A stretch of 64,000 nucleotides of DNA from G963665495 sp963665495 (GTDB taxonomy: Bacteria > Desulfobacterota > Desulfovibrionia > Desulfovibrionales > Desulfovibrionaceae). The notes below the pieces were generated by a model, which saw nothing but the letters and a program-made list of their open reading frames with translations, ran no database searches and had not been told where the DNA came from. Position numbers and translations under genes: made by a program. How positions within the stretch are numbered: the first letter of the stretch is position 1; the number at the start of each line of letters is the position of its first letter. Positions 33,795 through 42,886 of this stretch are shown one piece after another. Location of the stretch: assembly GCA_963665495.1 (NCBI GenBank), contig OY762289.1, forward strand, positions 5,394,001 to 5,458,000. Reading direction: 5' to 3'.

Positions 33795-35652
33795 GTGGAA
33801 GAATAACTGGCGTGCGTATACTGTCGCCGTGATAGCTGTCTGCGTGCTGGTTCTGCAGATTGCTGCCATGTATTTTGCCGTAGTGCCTGCCATAGCGCAT
33901 AGAATCAGTTTCGTCTGTTTGACCATGATCCTGCTTTTCCTTCAGGAAGGAAAAAATAAGTTCACCACAAGCATCAACTGGCTGTTTATTCTCCTCTGCA
34001 TTGTGGACATGGGCTATGTTTTTGCAGAAGCTTCTCGTCTTGAAATGCGTATCGCTTATGTCGAGGACCTGGAGCCCATGGATTATTTCATGGGGATAAC
34101 ATTCATCATCATGCTGCTTGAAGGTACGCGCAGAATTGCGGGCAACGTGCTGTTCGCCCTGGCTGTGGGCTTTATCATCTACGGATTTTCCGGACCTTAT
34201 CTGCCCGGCATAATCGCCCACACTGGATTCACCCTCCCCAATTTTCTGGAATCCAACGCCATGACCCTTGGCGGCGTGCTCGGCACCGCCACCGGCGCAG
34301 TGGTGAACTACGTTTTTTATTTTCTGCTCTTTACCAGCTTTCTGGAAGTTTCAGGCGGCGGACAGCTTTTCATTGATACGGCTATCTGGCTGGCCGGCCG
34401 CTTTCGCGGCGGCACCGGAAAGGCCGAAATCGTGTCCAGCGCACTCATGGGCATGATCAGTGGAAGCGCCGTTGCCAACGTTGTCGGAGTAGGCTCGCTC
34501 ACCATACCCATTATGAAGAAGAACGGATTCGACAGCGCGACTGCGGGAGGTATCACCGCGGCGGCAGCCACCGGCGGACAGCTCATGCCCCCGATCATGG
34601 GCGCCGCAGCTTTCGTCATGGCCGAAACAACGAACATTGATTACTCGCATATCATTGTCGCCGCGGCCCTCCCTGCGTTCTTTTACTACTTCGGCATCTT
34701 CTGCCAGGTGGACTTCTATGCGCAGAGACACGGTCTGAAAGGCCAGTCCAAGGAGCAGCGTCCGGATATCGTCAGCTCCGTCAAAAACTATCTGCATATG
34801 ATGGTTCCGCTCGGACTGCTGGTCTATTATATCGGCGTGGGCAAATCCATCATGATGGCCGGTCTTATCACTACCGGTCTGCTCATTGCCGTCAGCTTTC
34901 TGCGACGCGGCACCTGGATGACGCCTGACAGGATCATGAAAGGCCTTGTGTGCACCGTACGCGGATTGCCCGCCATCACACTGCCGTGCGCCACCGCCGG
35001 TCTGATCATCAGCGCGGTCATCGCTTCCAGTCTGGGCACCAAGCTTTCCGCCCTGTTCGTGGCGCTCGCGGGCGGCAGCATCTTCCTGTCGCTCCTGGCC
35101 GTGATGATCGTCTGCATCATTCTCGGCATGGGCATGCCCACCATCTCCGCGTATATCATCGTGGCCATGCTTCTGGTGCCCAGCCTTATCCAGCTCGGCG
35201 TGCCGCTTCTGGCCGCGCATATGTTCGTATTCTACTTCGCGCTTCTGTCCTTTGTTACGCCTCCTGTGGCCCTTTCGGCTTACACGGCGGCAGGCATAGC
35301 AGGGGCGGATGCGAGCGAGACAGGCTGGAAAGCCTTCATGTTCACATTCGCCGGATTCATCGTGCCTTACGTGTTCACCTACAATCAGGCGCTGCTCATG
35401 GACGGCAGCCTGGTCTCGATAGTGTGGATATCAGTTACCTGCGCTCTGGGCATACTCGTACTGGCAGGCGCCCGTATGGGCTGGTTTCTCACCAGTGCTT
35501 CGCCGGTCGAGCGTCTTGTGGGTGCGGCCCTTGCGTTTTGCCTGATTATCCCCACCACCTTGACCGACATCATCGGACTTGCCGGCGTGGCTCTGCTTTT
35601 TCTGGTTTCCTACAAAAAAAAGCAGGCCGTCCTGCAGCAGGTTACAGCATAA
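33787..35652 (+). CDS. TRAP transporter fused permease (4TM + 12TM)
   Basis: The protein has 621 residues from the ATG at 33787, overlapping the previous stop by 8 bases. It fuses DctQ-like (about 1-130) and DctM-like parts with some 15 hydrophobic helices. Signature segments are SSALMGMISGSAVANVVGVGSL, ATAGGITAAAATGGQLMPPIM and IILGMGMPTISAYIIVAMLLV. Fused permeases of this type always pair with TAXI binding proteins, as here. Confidence 0.93.
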   Translation: MTEWKNNWRAYTVAVIAVCVLVLQIAAMYFAVVPAIAHRISFVCLTMILLFLQEGKNKFTTSINWLFILLCIVDMGYVFAEASRLEMRIAYVEDLEPMDYFMGITFIIMLLEGTRRIAGNVLFALAVGFIIYGFSGPYLPGIIAHTGFTLPNFLESNAMTLGGVLGTATGAVVNYVFYFLLFTSFLEVSGGGQLFIDTAIWLAGRFRGGTGKAEIVSSALMGMISGSAVANVVGVGSLTIPIMKKNGFDSATAGGITAAAATGGQLMPPIMGAAAFVMAETTNIDYSHIIVAAALPAFFYYFGIFCQVDFYAQRHGLKGQSKEQRPDIVSSVKNYLHMMVPLGLLVYYIGVGKSIMMAGLITTGLLIAVSFLRRGTWMTPDRIMKGLVCTVRGLPAITLPCATAGLIISAVIASSLGTKLSALFVALAGGSIFLSLLAVMIVCIILGMGMPTISAYIIVAMLLVPSLIQLGVPLLAAHMFVFYFALLSFVTPPVALSAYTAAGIAGADASETGWKAFMFTFAGFIVPYVFTYNQALLMDGSLVSIVWISVTCALGILVLAGARMGWFLTSASPVERLVGAALAFCLIIPTTLTDIIGLAGVALLFLVSYKKKQAVLQQVTA

Positions 35653-35660
35653 AACAAACC

Positions 35661-35689
35661 GCGGCTCCGGCCGGAAACGCCGGAGCCGC
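35661..35689 (+). other. Intergenic GC-rich stem-loop
   Basis: GCGGCTCCGG (35661-35670) pairs with CCGGAGCCGC (35680-35689) around a 9-base loop between the permease and dehydrogenase genes. No T-run follows; the next gene has its own AAGGAG site. Probably a partial terminator or mRNA-stability element. Confidence 0.55.
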
Positions 35690-35714
35690 CTCAACTTGAA
35701 GGAGTCTCTAATAC

Positions 35715-36755
35715 ATGAGCCAGGAAGAACAGGTAGTTCTGAAAAAGGAAGAATTGGCGGAAGCCATCCAGTTTCTGCTTGAAAAAGTCGGCGTGCCGGC
35801 TGAAGACGCGGCCATCACCGCCGACGTCATGGCCGACACCAACGCCAGGGGCATCGAATCCCACGGCGTACGCTGGCTGGATATTTATCTGCAGCGCATG
35901 CAGGCGGGCGGCGTTTCCCCCACCACCAAGCTCGATGTGGTCAAAGACAAGGGAAGTCTCCTTATTCTGGACGCCAACAACGGCCTCGGCCAGGTGGCCA
36001 TGCACAGAGCCGTGGAAATGGGCGTGGCAAAAGCCAAGGAAAACGGCGTGGCCGTAGTCGGCGTTCGCAACTCCAACCACTTCGGCGCCTGCGCGTACTA
36101 TACGGAAATGGCGGCCAAAATGGGCATGATCTCGTATGTGTGCACCAATGCGACTCCTCTGATGGCCCCTTGGGGCGGCATCGACCTCTGCATCGGCACC
36201 AACCCCTTGTCCTATGGCTTTCCCACCAAGGGCGCACCCCTTGTTCTGGATATGGCCACCACCTCATACGCGCGCGGTAAAGTGTTTATCGCGGCCCGCA
36301 AAGGTGAGCCGATTCCCGAAGGCGTCGCTCTGGACAAAGAAGGCGCGCCCACCACGGATGCCAAGGCAGCCCTCGAAGGAATCATGCTTCCGGCTTCCGG
36401 TCCCAAGGGCTTCGGCCTGTCTCTGATCATCGACCTGCTGTGCGGCATCATGACCGGTTCCAGGTACGGGACGCACATCACCCCGATTTTCGGCGCCATT
36501 GAAACCGCGCAGAACATCGGCCACTTCGCGTACTTTTTGAATATCGAAGACTTCGTGCCTGTGGATGAATACTACAAGAATATCGAAGACAACATTGCGA
36601 ATATGAAAAAATCCCGCCTGGCAAAGGGATACGACCGTATTTACATGCCGGGTGAGATTGAAGCGGGCGTCCGCGAAAAGAATCTCAAAGAGGGCATTTC
36701 AATTCCCAAACCGACCTGGGATGTCGTGCAGGAATGGAAGGCCAAATTCGCCTGA
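35715..36755 (+). CDS. Malate/L-lactate/sulfolactate dehydrogenase family (Ldh2/ComC) oxidoreductase
   Basis: The 346-residue protein belongs to the Ldh2/MDH2 family of NAD(P)-dependent 2-hydroxyacid dehydrogenases. ANARGIESHGVRWLDIYLQR contains the catalytic His in SHG, VVGVRNSNHFGACAYYTEMA and LCIGTNPLSYGFPT are strongly conserved, and SGPKGFGLSLIIDLLCGIMTG lies near the C-terminus. Known members act on malate, L-lactate, sulfolactate, ureidoglycolate and 2,3-diketogulonate. It is the last gene of the operon and is the natural enzyme to oxidise a 2-hydroxy acid to the 2-oxo acid used by the decarboxylating oxidoreductase. Confidence 0.88.
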   Translation: MSQEEQVVLKKEELAEAIQFLLEKVGVPAEDAAITADVMADTNARGIESHGVRWLDIYLQRMQAGGVSPTTKLDVVKDKGSLLILDANNGLGQVAMHRAVEMGVAKAKENGVAVVGVRNSNHFGACAYYTEMAAKMGMISYVCTNATPLMAPWGGIDLCIGTNPLSYGFPTKGAPLVLDMATTSYARGKVFIAARKGEPIPEGVALDKEGAPTTDAKAALEGIMLPASGPKGFGLSLIIDLLCGIMTGSRYGTHITPIFGAIETAQNIGHFAYFLNIEDFVPVDEYYKNIEDNIANMKKSRLAKGYDRIYMPGEIEAGVREKNLKEGISIPKPTWDVVQEWKAKFA

Positions 36756-36763
36756 TGCCGTAT

Positions 36764-36805
36764 GCGGCGCGGACGGTTTTGCTAAAAAGCCGCCGCGCCG
36801 CTTTT
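36764..36805 (+). terminator. Rho-independent terminator of the catabolic operon
   Basis: GCGGCGCGG (36764-36772) pairs with CCGCGCCGC (36793-36801), and inner CGGTTTT/AAAAGCCG pairs extend the stem almost to the loop. TTTT follows at 36802-36805. It begins 8 bases after the dehydrogenase stop. Confidence 0.85.
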
Positions 36806-37064
36806 CTCGAGACACAGGTCCGGCAGGACCTTGGTAAGATTAGAGGCCGTTTTTAAGTTCGTTCTGGCCGGGTTGGCTGCGAAAGGGGCTTTTCCGAGAT
36901 GTTGCAAAACAGGAGCCCGCGCGTGATGTGATTTTTATTTATGGCTGCCAGCCCGTGATATTCTTGCCGCTCCAGACTCCTTTGCCCAACGGGGGGGACA
37001 CGCTCTAGTGGAGAGGAACATCAGAAAATGGAAAGTTATATGACGAATCCCCAGGAGAACCGCT

Positions 37065-39386
37065 ATGCGAATCGGACTTAACAGCGCTCTGTCGCTTGCC
37101 GTAACCGCCTCAGTCACTGTGGGCATCCTCGTGCTCGGCATTTACGCCTCAAATTCGACTTTCGGGATATCATCAGAAATTCAAGGCGCTGCCCTGCAAC
37201 AGACAGCGCATACCATTCATAATTGCCTGGAGTATTATACGCAGCAGGCGCAGGAGGTGACCTACGACATCTCCGTGCTGCCGGCCATACGCGAGACGCT
37301 GACCACGGATCCCACCAGGGCGCAAAGCCTCCTGGACTCTTTTGTCGATAAATCAAGCCTGTTCAGCTCGCTCATCGTGCTGGACGCCACGGGCAAATCC
37401 GTTGCCGGACGGCTCAAAGGCAAGGGCAAGCCGGCGGCCAGCTATGCCGAGCGGGCTTATGTCAAAGCCATTCAGTCCGGACAAAACTCCTATGTCTCCA
37501 AGCGCATCGTCAAAGGGAAGACATCGGGGATCATGCTGTTCGTGGTTGCCCAGGCCGTCAAAGACCAGCAGGGCAAGCTTCTGGGTATTCTCATCGGAGC
37601 CGTTTACTGGGAAGGGTTTACGAAAAAATTTGTCGATCCTCTCAGATTCGGCGAGCAGGGGTACGGGTTCATTATGGACAGTGAGGGCCGCATCATCGCC
37701 CACGGCGCCGACAAGAACCTGATACTCAATCCCGATGTGGACAAGAATATCAGCAACAAAATTCTGGAGCGTAAAAACGGCCTTATCCAGTACGTCAGCG
37801 ACGGGCAGGAAAAACTCGTGGCCATGACTGAAATTCCGGAGACGGGCTGGATCGTCTGCATGTCCGCCTCTGTGGCCGAGATGAACGCCAGTGCGGCGCA
37901 CCAGCGCAATGTTCTCCTGCTGGTGGGGTTGGGCGTGATGTTGGCGGTGGTGACCATCATCAACCTGTTCAACAGATGGATCATCCTGCGTCCTCTGAAC
38001 GCCATGGGAATTTTTACCAAGCGGGTCGCCGATGAAGACCTGAACGTGGAGCTGACCGGCAAATTCCGCTTCGAACTTGGGGCCCTGGCCGACAATCTGC
38101 GCCGGATGGTGGAAGAACTCAAAAACAAACTGGCCTTTTCCGAGGGCGTGCTGCGCGGCATTCCCGCGCCATGCGCCATCCTCGCTCCGGACCATACGCT
38201 GAGCTGGGTCAACAGGCACGCGTGCGATTCTTTGGGGAAAAACACTTCACCCGAGGCCGTTGTGGGCTTGAGAGCCGGAGAATTCATGTACAACGACTCC
38301 TCCCGTGAGACCCTGTCCGACCAGGCTCTGAGCACCAAACAGCCGGCCAGCGCGCAGTTGGACTATACGACTCCCGCGGGTGAGAAACGGCATTTCAAAT
38401 TCACGGCCACGCCCTTTTCCGACATGAACGGCGCACTGCTGGGAGTTTTTTCCTTCTGGACGGATCTTACTGAAATTTATCTCCAGCAACAGCGCATTGA
38501 AGCGCAAAACAAGGTCATTGCCCACTCCGCGGACGAGGCCTCGATCGTGGCCGACAGTATGGCCTCCGCGACCCAGAGGTTGTCGAGCCAGATCGAGGAC
38601 TCTGCCCGCAACGCGGAAAATCAGCGCAACAATATGCAGGAGACGGCCACAGCCATTGAAGAAATGAACGCCACCATCCTCGAGGTTGCCAGGAATGCCG
38701 AACATACGGCCGCCAATACGGGCAACGCGCGCGCCAAGGCGGATGACGGCGCCGCTTTGATGGGAGACGTGGTCAAAGCCGTCCTTGAGGTCCGCGACGA
38801 AACCGAAACCCTGAAAAAGAATATCCACAGCCTGGGCGAGCAGGCCAAGAGTGTCGGATCCGTGCTCTCGGTCATCGCCGATATCGCCGATCAGACCAAC
38901 CTCCTGGCTTTGAACGCGGCCATCGAAGCGGCTCGCGCCGGTGAGGCGGGACGTGGGTTCGCCGTGGTGGCCGACGAAGTCCGCAAACTCGCGGAAAAAA
39001 CCATGCAGGCCACTGGCGAGGTGGACCAGGCGGTCAACGGCATTCAGCAGGGCACCTGGGATACGGTCGGCCGCGTGGAACATGCCGTGGAGTCCGTGGG
39101 GCAGGCCGTGGATCTGGCCCAGCGTGCCGGAGAAACGCTGACCCACATCGTGGAGCTGGTGGTGGAAGCAGAGGGGCAGGTCGGCTCCATTGCCACCGCG
39201 GCAGAGCAGCAGTCCGCCACCTCGGAAGAGATCAACAGGTCTGTGGGCGATATCAACAGTCTTTCGGCAAAGTCCGCCGAAGGCATGGCCCGGACCCATC
39301 AGGCCGTGGGCGAACTCGCCGATCTGGCCCACCGCCTGAACAGCCTTATCGGGGAATTGAAAAATGCGGACACCGAAAGGTCCTGA
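37065..39386 (+). CDS. Methyl-accepting chemotaxis protein (dCache-HAMP-PAS-MCP)
   Basis: The protein has 773 residues. TM1 is at about 7-28, a periplasmic double-Cache sensor spans about 35-280 (with SYAERAYVKAIQSGQNSYVS and GYGFIMDSEGRIIAHG), TM2 is at about 285-305 and is followed by HAMP, then a PAS domain (about 360-475, PAPCAILAPDHTLSWVNRHA) and the cytoplasmic signalling region with the hairpin tip around IADIADQTNLLALNAAIEAA and GRGFAVVADEVRKLAEKT. dCache domains of this kind bind amino acids or organic acids. It lies directly after the catabolic operon's terminator, so taxis to that substrate is a reasonable guess. Confidence 0.93.
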   Translation: MRIGLNSALSLAVTASVTVGILVLGIYASNSTFGISSEIQGAALQQTAHTIHNCLEYYTQQAQEVTYDISVLPAIRETLTTDPTRAQSLLDSFVDKSSLFSSLIVLDATGKSVAGRLKGKGKPAASYAERAYVKAIQSGQNSYVSKRIVKGKTSGIMLFVVAQAVKDQQGKLLGILIGAVYWEGFTKKFVDPLRFGEQGYGFIMDSEGRIIAHGADKNLILNPDVDKNISNKILERKNGLIQYVSDGQEKLVAMTEIPETGWIVCMSASVAEMNASAAHQRNVLLLVGLGVMLAVVTIINLFNRWIILRPLNAMGIFTKRVADEDLNVELTGKFRFELGALADNLRRMVEELKNKLAFSEGVLRGIPAPCAILAPDHTLSWVNRHACDSLGKNTSPEAVVGLRAGEFMYNDSSRETLSDQALSTKQPASAQLDYTTPAGEKRHFKFTATPFSDMNGALLGVFSFWTDLTEIYLQQQRIEAQNKVIAHSADEASIVADSMASATQRLSSQIEDSARNAENQRNNMQETATAIEEMNATILEVARNAEHTAANTGNARAKADDGAALMGDVVKAVLEVRDETETLKKNIHSLGEQAKSVGSVLSVIADIADQTNLLALNAAIEAARAGEAGRGFAVVADEVRKLAEKTMQATGEVDQAVNGIQQGTWDTVGRVEHAVESVGQAVDLAQRAGETLTHIVELVVEAEGQVGSIATAAEQQSATSEEINRSVGDINSLSAKSAEGMARTHQAVGELADLAHRLNSLIGELKNADTERS

Positions 39387-39441
39387 TCCGCACGTGTTAT
39401 AGACGTCCGACGTAGACAACAGTTTGTAAAGGAGAATAGTC

Positions 39442-40788
39442 TTGAAACCGATACTGCGATCCTGGCTGCAGGAACTGGAAGCCGAAGGTAAGCTCAAACG
39501 CATCAAAAAAGCGGTGGATCCCGCCTTCAAACTCGCCTGCGTGGGAAAAAAGCTGGAACCGCGATATGGAGCGTTTTTTGAGACGGTTACCGGCTCTTCC
39601 ATGCCGGTCGTTACGGGCATCGCCACCAGCCGCGAGAGCATGGCCAAAAGCCTGGGCCTGACCTACGACCAGCTCACGGAACGTTTCAGCGCCGCCATAT
39701 CCGCGCCCACTCCCTGTTCCATTGTCAGAACGGGCAGCCCGGCCGTGAAGGAAAAGAAATTCCTCGGCGAGGCCGTGGATCTGGGCCGGTTGCCGGCCTG
39801 CGTACACCATGGAAAAGACAGCGGCCCGTATCTGACGGCCGCGCTCTGCATCGTACGGGATCCTGAAACCGGCATACGCAATGTGAGCATTCACCGCCAC
39901 GAGGTGAAGGACCGCAACCATCTCGGCGCGCTGCTGCTGCCGCGGCATACGAATCAGATCTTCAACAAGCTGGAGTCTCAGGGGCGACCGCTCGAGGTGG
40001 CCCTGATCATCGGCGTGCACCCCGCGGTACTGCTCAGTTCGCAGGCCACAACCCGCCTTGGCGTCGATGAACTGGAAATCGCGGGTTCGCTGCTCGGCGA
40101 ACCGCTGGAACTCGTGCCCTGCGAAACCGTCGATCTGGAAGTGCCGCTGGAGTGCGAGATCGTCATCGAGGGCAGGCTGATGGCCAACACACGCGAGGAT
40201 GAAGGCCCCTTCGGCGAGTACCCGCGTACCTATGGTCCGTGCGGCAAACGCCATGTGATTGAAGTTTCGGCCATTACGCACAGGGCCGAGCCCATTTACC
40301 ACACCATTATTCCGGCCAGCATGGAACACCTCCTGCTGGGCGGCGTGTCCCGCGAAGCCAGCATGCTGGAGCTGATCGGGCAGGCCACGCCCAATGTCAC
40401 CGGCGTACGCCTGACCCCGGCGGGCGGCTGCCGCTACCACGTGGTAATTCAGCTGGATCAGAAGCACGAAGGCGAGGCGAAAAACGCCATCTTCGCGGCT
40501 TTTGCCAGCAGTACGGAAGTCAAACACATCATCGTCGTCAATCCGGACATTGATATCGACGACATGCAGGATGTGGAGTGGGCCATGGCCAACCGGGTGC
40601 AGGCGGGCAGGGATGTCTTCATCGTCACCAACGCCATGGGCAACAAGCTGGATCCTTCCTCGCGCGGGGGCACCAGCGACAAGATGGGCATCGACGCGAC
40701 CATCCCCATGGACCAGGATCCGCAGCGGTTTGAAAAGATGTGTATTCCTGGTTTTGATACGCTCAACCTCGACGAGTATCTCACATGA
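39442..40788 (+). CDS. UbiD-family prenylated-FMN-dependent decarboxylase
   Basis: The protein has 448 residues with a TTG start after AAAGGAG. The UbiD fold is shown by SIHRHEVKDRNHLGALLLPR (prFMN/metal-binding arginine and histidine region), the catalytic Glu motif NTREDEGPFGEYPRTYGP, and PASMEHLLLGGVSREASML with the conserved P-x-x-x-x-H. It should decarboxylate or carboxylate an unsaturated or aromatic acid. No UbiX prenyltransferase gene is in the window, so cofactor must come from elsewhere in the genome. It is transcribed in the same direction as the catabolic operon but is separated from it by the chemoreceptor gene. Confidence 0.9.
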   Translation: MKPILRSWLQELEAEGKLKRIKKAVDPAFKLACVGKKLEPRYGAFFETVTGSSMPVVTGIATSRESMAKSLGLTYDQLTERFSAAISAPTPCSIVRTGSPAVKEKKFLGEAVDLGRLPACVHHGKDSGPYLTAALCIVRDPETGIRNVSIHRHEVKDRNHLGALLLPRHTNQIFNKLESQGRPLEVALIIGVHPAVLLSSQATTRLGVDELEIAGSLLGEPLELVPCETVDLEVPLECEIVIEGRLMANTREDEGPFGEYPRTYGPCGKRHVIEVSAITHRAEPIYHTIIPASMEHLLLGGVSREASMLELIGQATPNVTGVRLTPAGGCRYHVVIQLDQKHEGEAKNAIFAAFASSTEVKHIIVVNPDIDIDDMQDVEWAMANRVQAGRDVFIVTNAMGNKLDPSSRGGTSDKMGIDATIPMDQDPQRFEKMCIPGFDTLNLDEYLT

Positions 40789-40969
40789 TGCACGGTTGTC
40801 GGCGCACCCGGGCGGACCAGAGTCCTTTGCCGGAAGAAATGCAGCAACGCACGGGCGCTGCCGTGGGCGCCGTTTCCGTCATGATAACCTCCATTGTCGT
40901 TCCGACGACTCCGTATATACGTTTACAAAATTCCATAAACCATTCCCACGTACAGTCTGAAGGCTTGTT

Positions 40970-40996
40970 TGTGCCGGCCCGGTCCGGGCCGGCACA
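40970..40996. repeat. Perfect GC-rich palindrome
   Basis: TGTGCCGGCCCGG (40970-40982) and CCGGGCCGGCACA (40984-40996) are perfectly complementary around a single T. It lies about 180 bases after the UbiD stop and 23 bases before the ferritin-like gene. A bidirectional terminator without T-run or a protein-binding palindrome is possible. Confidence 0.6.
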
Positions 40997-41019
40997 GAAA
41001 GGCCGAAAAGGGGTATAAG

Positions 41020-41622
41020 ATGCTGGTGCTGAATGCAGACGACGCCGTTACGGCAGCAATTGAAATGCAAATCAGGAGTAAAGCGCTCTATGAAAAAGCT
41101 GCAAGGGTAATTTCTCATCCAAAAGTAAAGAATACCATGAAGCACTTTGCGAACTGCGCTGATGAATATATGATGGTGTTCACCGTTATTGCGTTCAAAC
41201 TGCGCGCCCGTGGCTTGTCCTCAGCCGGTTTTGATAAGAGCTATTTGAACTTTCTTCAGGCTCTGGTGGATACGCACACTTTGTTCGACGAAAAAGAATC
41301 CGGCACGGAATTAGTCCATAATACGGTGGATTTTTTTAAATTCGCCTCCCGTGCGACGAAAGACACCATTCTGTATCTGAGTGAAATGATGGATTTGCTG
41401 CCCGCCAAAGAAGTAGCGCCCGTCAAACAGTGCTTTGATATGCACCGTGAGCAGTTGCACCAACTGCGCTGCCTGCTGGAAATGCTTCTCAGCGAGGACA
41501 CCAATGCAAGCAACCAGCGCACCTTCACCCCCGCCCCAACACCAAACCCGACCCCAAGCCCCTACGTCTTCAGCGACGCCAAAAGCTTCAGCCAGTACGC
41601 CTCCAAACGCTCGCCCGAATAG
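41020..41622 (+). CDS. Ferritin-like/rubrerythrin-like domain protein, function unknown
   Basis: The protein has 200 residues from the ATG at 41020. It is largely helical and begins VLNADDAVTAAIEMQIRSKALYEKAAR, the E-x6-Y pattern of the first helix of ferritin-like (rubrerythrin-type) domains. MKHFANCADEYMMVF resembles the second helix, and two later helices contain acidic and histidine residues (MHREQLHQLR). The complete set of di-iron ligands is not obvious. A proline-rich tail (PAPTPNPTPSPYVFSD) ends the protein, and there is no rubredoxin domain. The GGGG purine run just upstream is a poor ribosome-binding site. Confidence 0.6.
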   Translation: MLVLNADDAVTAAIEMQIRSKALYEKAARVISHPKVKNTMKHFANCADEYMMVFTVIAFKLRARGLSSAGFDKSYLNFLQALVDTHTLFDEKESGTELVHNTVDFFKFASRATKDTILYLSEMMDLLPAKEVAPVKQCFDMHREQLHQLRCLLEMLLSEDTNASNQRTFTPAPTPNPTPSPYVFSDAKSFSQYASKRSPE

Positions 41623-41750
41623 CCAGATTCCTCTTTTTCCACCTCGCAACGAACAATCCGCCAGGGGCTCCCTAGGCGTATTTGTCAGTGCTCCCCTCTC
41701 ATTACGGTCCGGGCGAAGAGTACGGCTTGTGACGTGATGCGCCCGGCGGA

Positions 41751-41904
41751 GTGCGAATAGCTTGAGGTATAAGTCCGCTGCTGGTCCGAAAAGAGAAGGG
41801 TTACCCGAAGGACAAAGGGATCCCGCGACGTGGAATCTGAAAAAACCGAAGACAAAACGCTGACCTGACGAACCGGAACCGCATACGAGGCGTTCATGCC
41901 GGGT
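41751..41904 (+). mobile_element. 5' fragment of a group II intron
   Basis: The segment begins GTGCGAATAGCTTGAGG, a group II intron 5' boundary (GTGCG), and continues with blocks typical of intron domain I: GGTCCGAAAAGAGAAGGG, TTACCCGAAGGACAAAGGG, AAACCGAAGACAAAACG and GAACCGGAACCGCATACGAG followed by GCG. Similarity stops at about 41904. No maturase/reverse-transcriptase gene and no domain V follow before the next gene, so this is a decayed remnant. The call rests on recognising these blocks, not on a covariance search. Confidence 0.55.
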
Positions 41905-42020
41905 AAGAAGGTTTTTTTAGTATTTCAAGCTTACTTTATTTTTTTCTTTCTTTCACGCTTCAAACTGTGCTACCCTTTAAGTATCTTTTTTTGGGGACTC
42001 TAAACTGTGAGGGAATGCAA

Positions 42021-42401
42021 ATGGCTAACATGGATTATCCTGGCCCCTGCCTAAGTTGTTCTGCTGTCGACGGCTGTTCGTCTCAGGCGGATAAGGAAAA
42101 AGCTGCTGCCAGTTACTGCCAAGGACTGCAGATGGAGATTAGTGTTTGGAAATCGAGACTTTATGATGTTCTTGCCGAGGCAGGCGAACTAGCCTCCGGA
42201 GATCAGGAAAAGGTCGCCGATACACTGAACCTCATCAAGTCTACAGTAAAAGAGATTGAAAACATTGCAGCTTCCATCATGGACTCTTGTCCTAGCAACA
42301 TGAGTGACACAGAAAAGACTATTGGCAGCAAACTCGAGAGCCTGAGGGTAAACTACACAAAGGCCCTGGGAGTCATCAGCCCTGGCTGGTTTGGAGGGTA
42401 A
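42021..42401 (+). CDS. Small protein of unknown function with N-terminal Cys pair
   Basis: The protein has 126 residues. I prefer the ATG at 42021, which has GAGGGA about 7 bases upstream, over the ATG at 42015. It starts MANMDYPGPCLSCSAVDGCS, giving a C-x2-C...C arrangement, then long helices rich in Glu and Lys (about 35-120), with a further Cys in MDSCPSNMS. I do not recognise a family. Codon use is ordinary for the window and the frame is well separated from neighbours, so the gene is probably real. Confidence 0.6.
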   Translation: MANMDYPGPCLSCSAVDGCSSQADKEKAAASYCQGLQMEISVWKSRLYDVLAEAGELASGDQEKVADTLNLIKSTVKEIENIAASIMDSCPSNMSDTEKTIGSKLESLRVNYTKALGVISPGWFGG

Positions 42402-42502
42402 TCTTCCAGGATAATGCGACAAAATCAAACAGAGTGCCCTGTGGATTCTCTCTTCCAGGGCACTCTGTTCCCGCAGAGCTTGCGATCAGGTTGGAGGTAA
42501 AA

Positions 42503-42886
42503 ATGGACCTCAAAGACTATTTTGAAACAACCAAAGGGTACGGCGTGTTATCTACATCCAGCAAAGAGGGGGAAGTTAACGCTGCCATATATTCGCGTCC
42601 GCACGTCATGGATGACGGCTCGCTGGGCATCATTATGAATAACAAGCTCAGCCACCAGAATGTGGCAAGCAACCCCAAAGCGCATTATCTGTTTATTGAA
42701 GAAGGTCCGGGCCACAATGGCGTACGTTTAGCTTTGACCAGACTGAAAGAGGAACAAAATACCGAGCTGCTATACTCCCTTTGCAGACGCTGCTATCCCA
42801 AGGAACTCGAACAAAAGGACAAGACACTGTTTCTCGTGTTTTTCCATATCGACAGGCAATTGCCGCTTATCGGGTCTGAAGTTTAA
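42503..42886 (+). CDS. Pyridoxamine 5'-phosphate oxidase-like FMN-binding protein
   Basis: The protein has 127 residues from the ATG at 42503 (GGAGGTAAAA upstream). The split-barrel pattern is visible in YGVLSTSSKEGEVNAAIYSRPHVMDDGSLG, then LSHQNVASNPKAHYLFIEEG and a C-terminal strand ending FFHIDRQLPLIG. Proteins of this size bind FMN or a related cofactor and are mostly uncharacterised. A 101-base spacer separates it from the small upstream gene. Confidence 0.8.
   Translation: MDLKDYFETTKGYGVLSTSSKEGEVNAAIYSRPHVMDDGSLGIIMNNKLSHQNVASNPKAHYLFIEEGPGHNGVRLALTRLKEEQNTELLYSLCRRCYPKELEQKDKTLFLVFFHIDRQLPLIGSEV

Noticed and set aside
40785..41018. 77-codon frame overlapping the UbiD stop (ATGATG)
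   Set aside because: No recognisable product, the frame runs into the perfect palindrome at 40970-40996, and composition is not gene-like.
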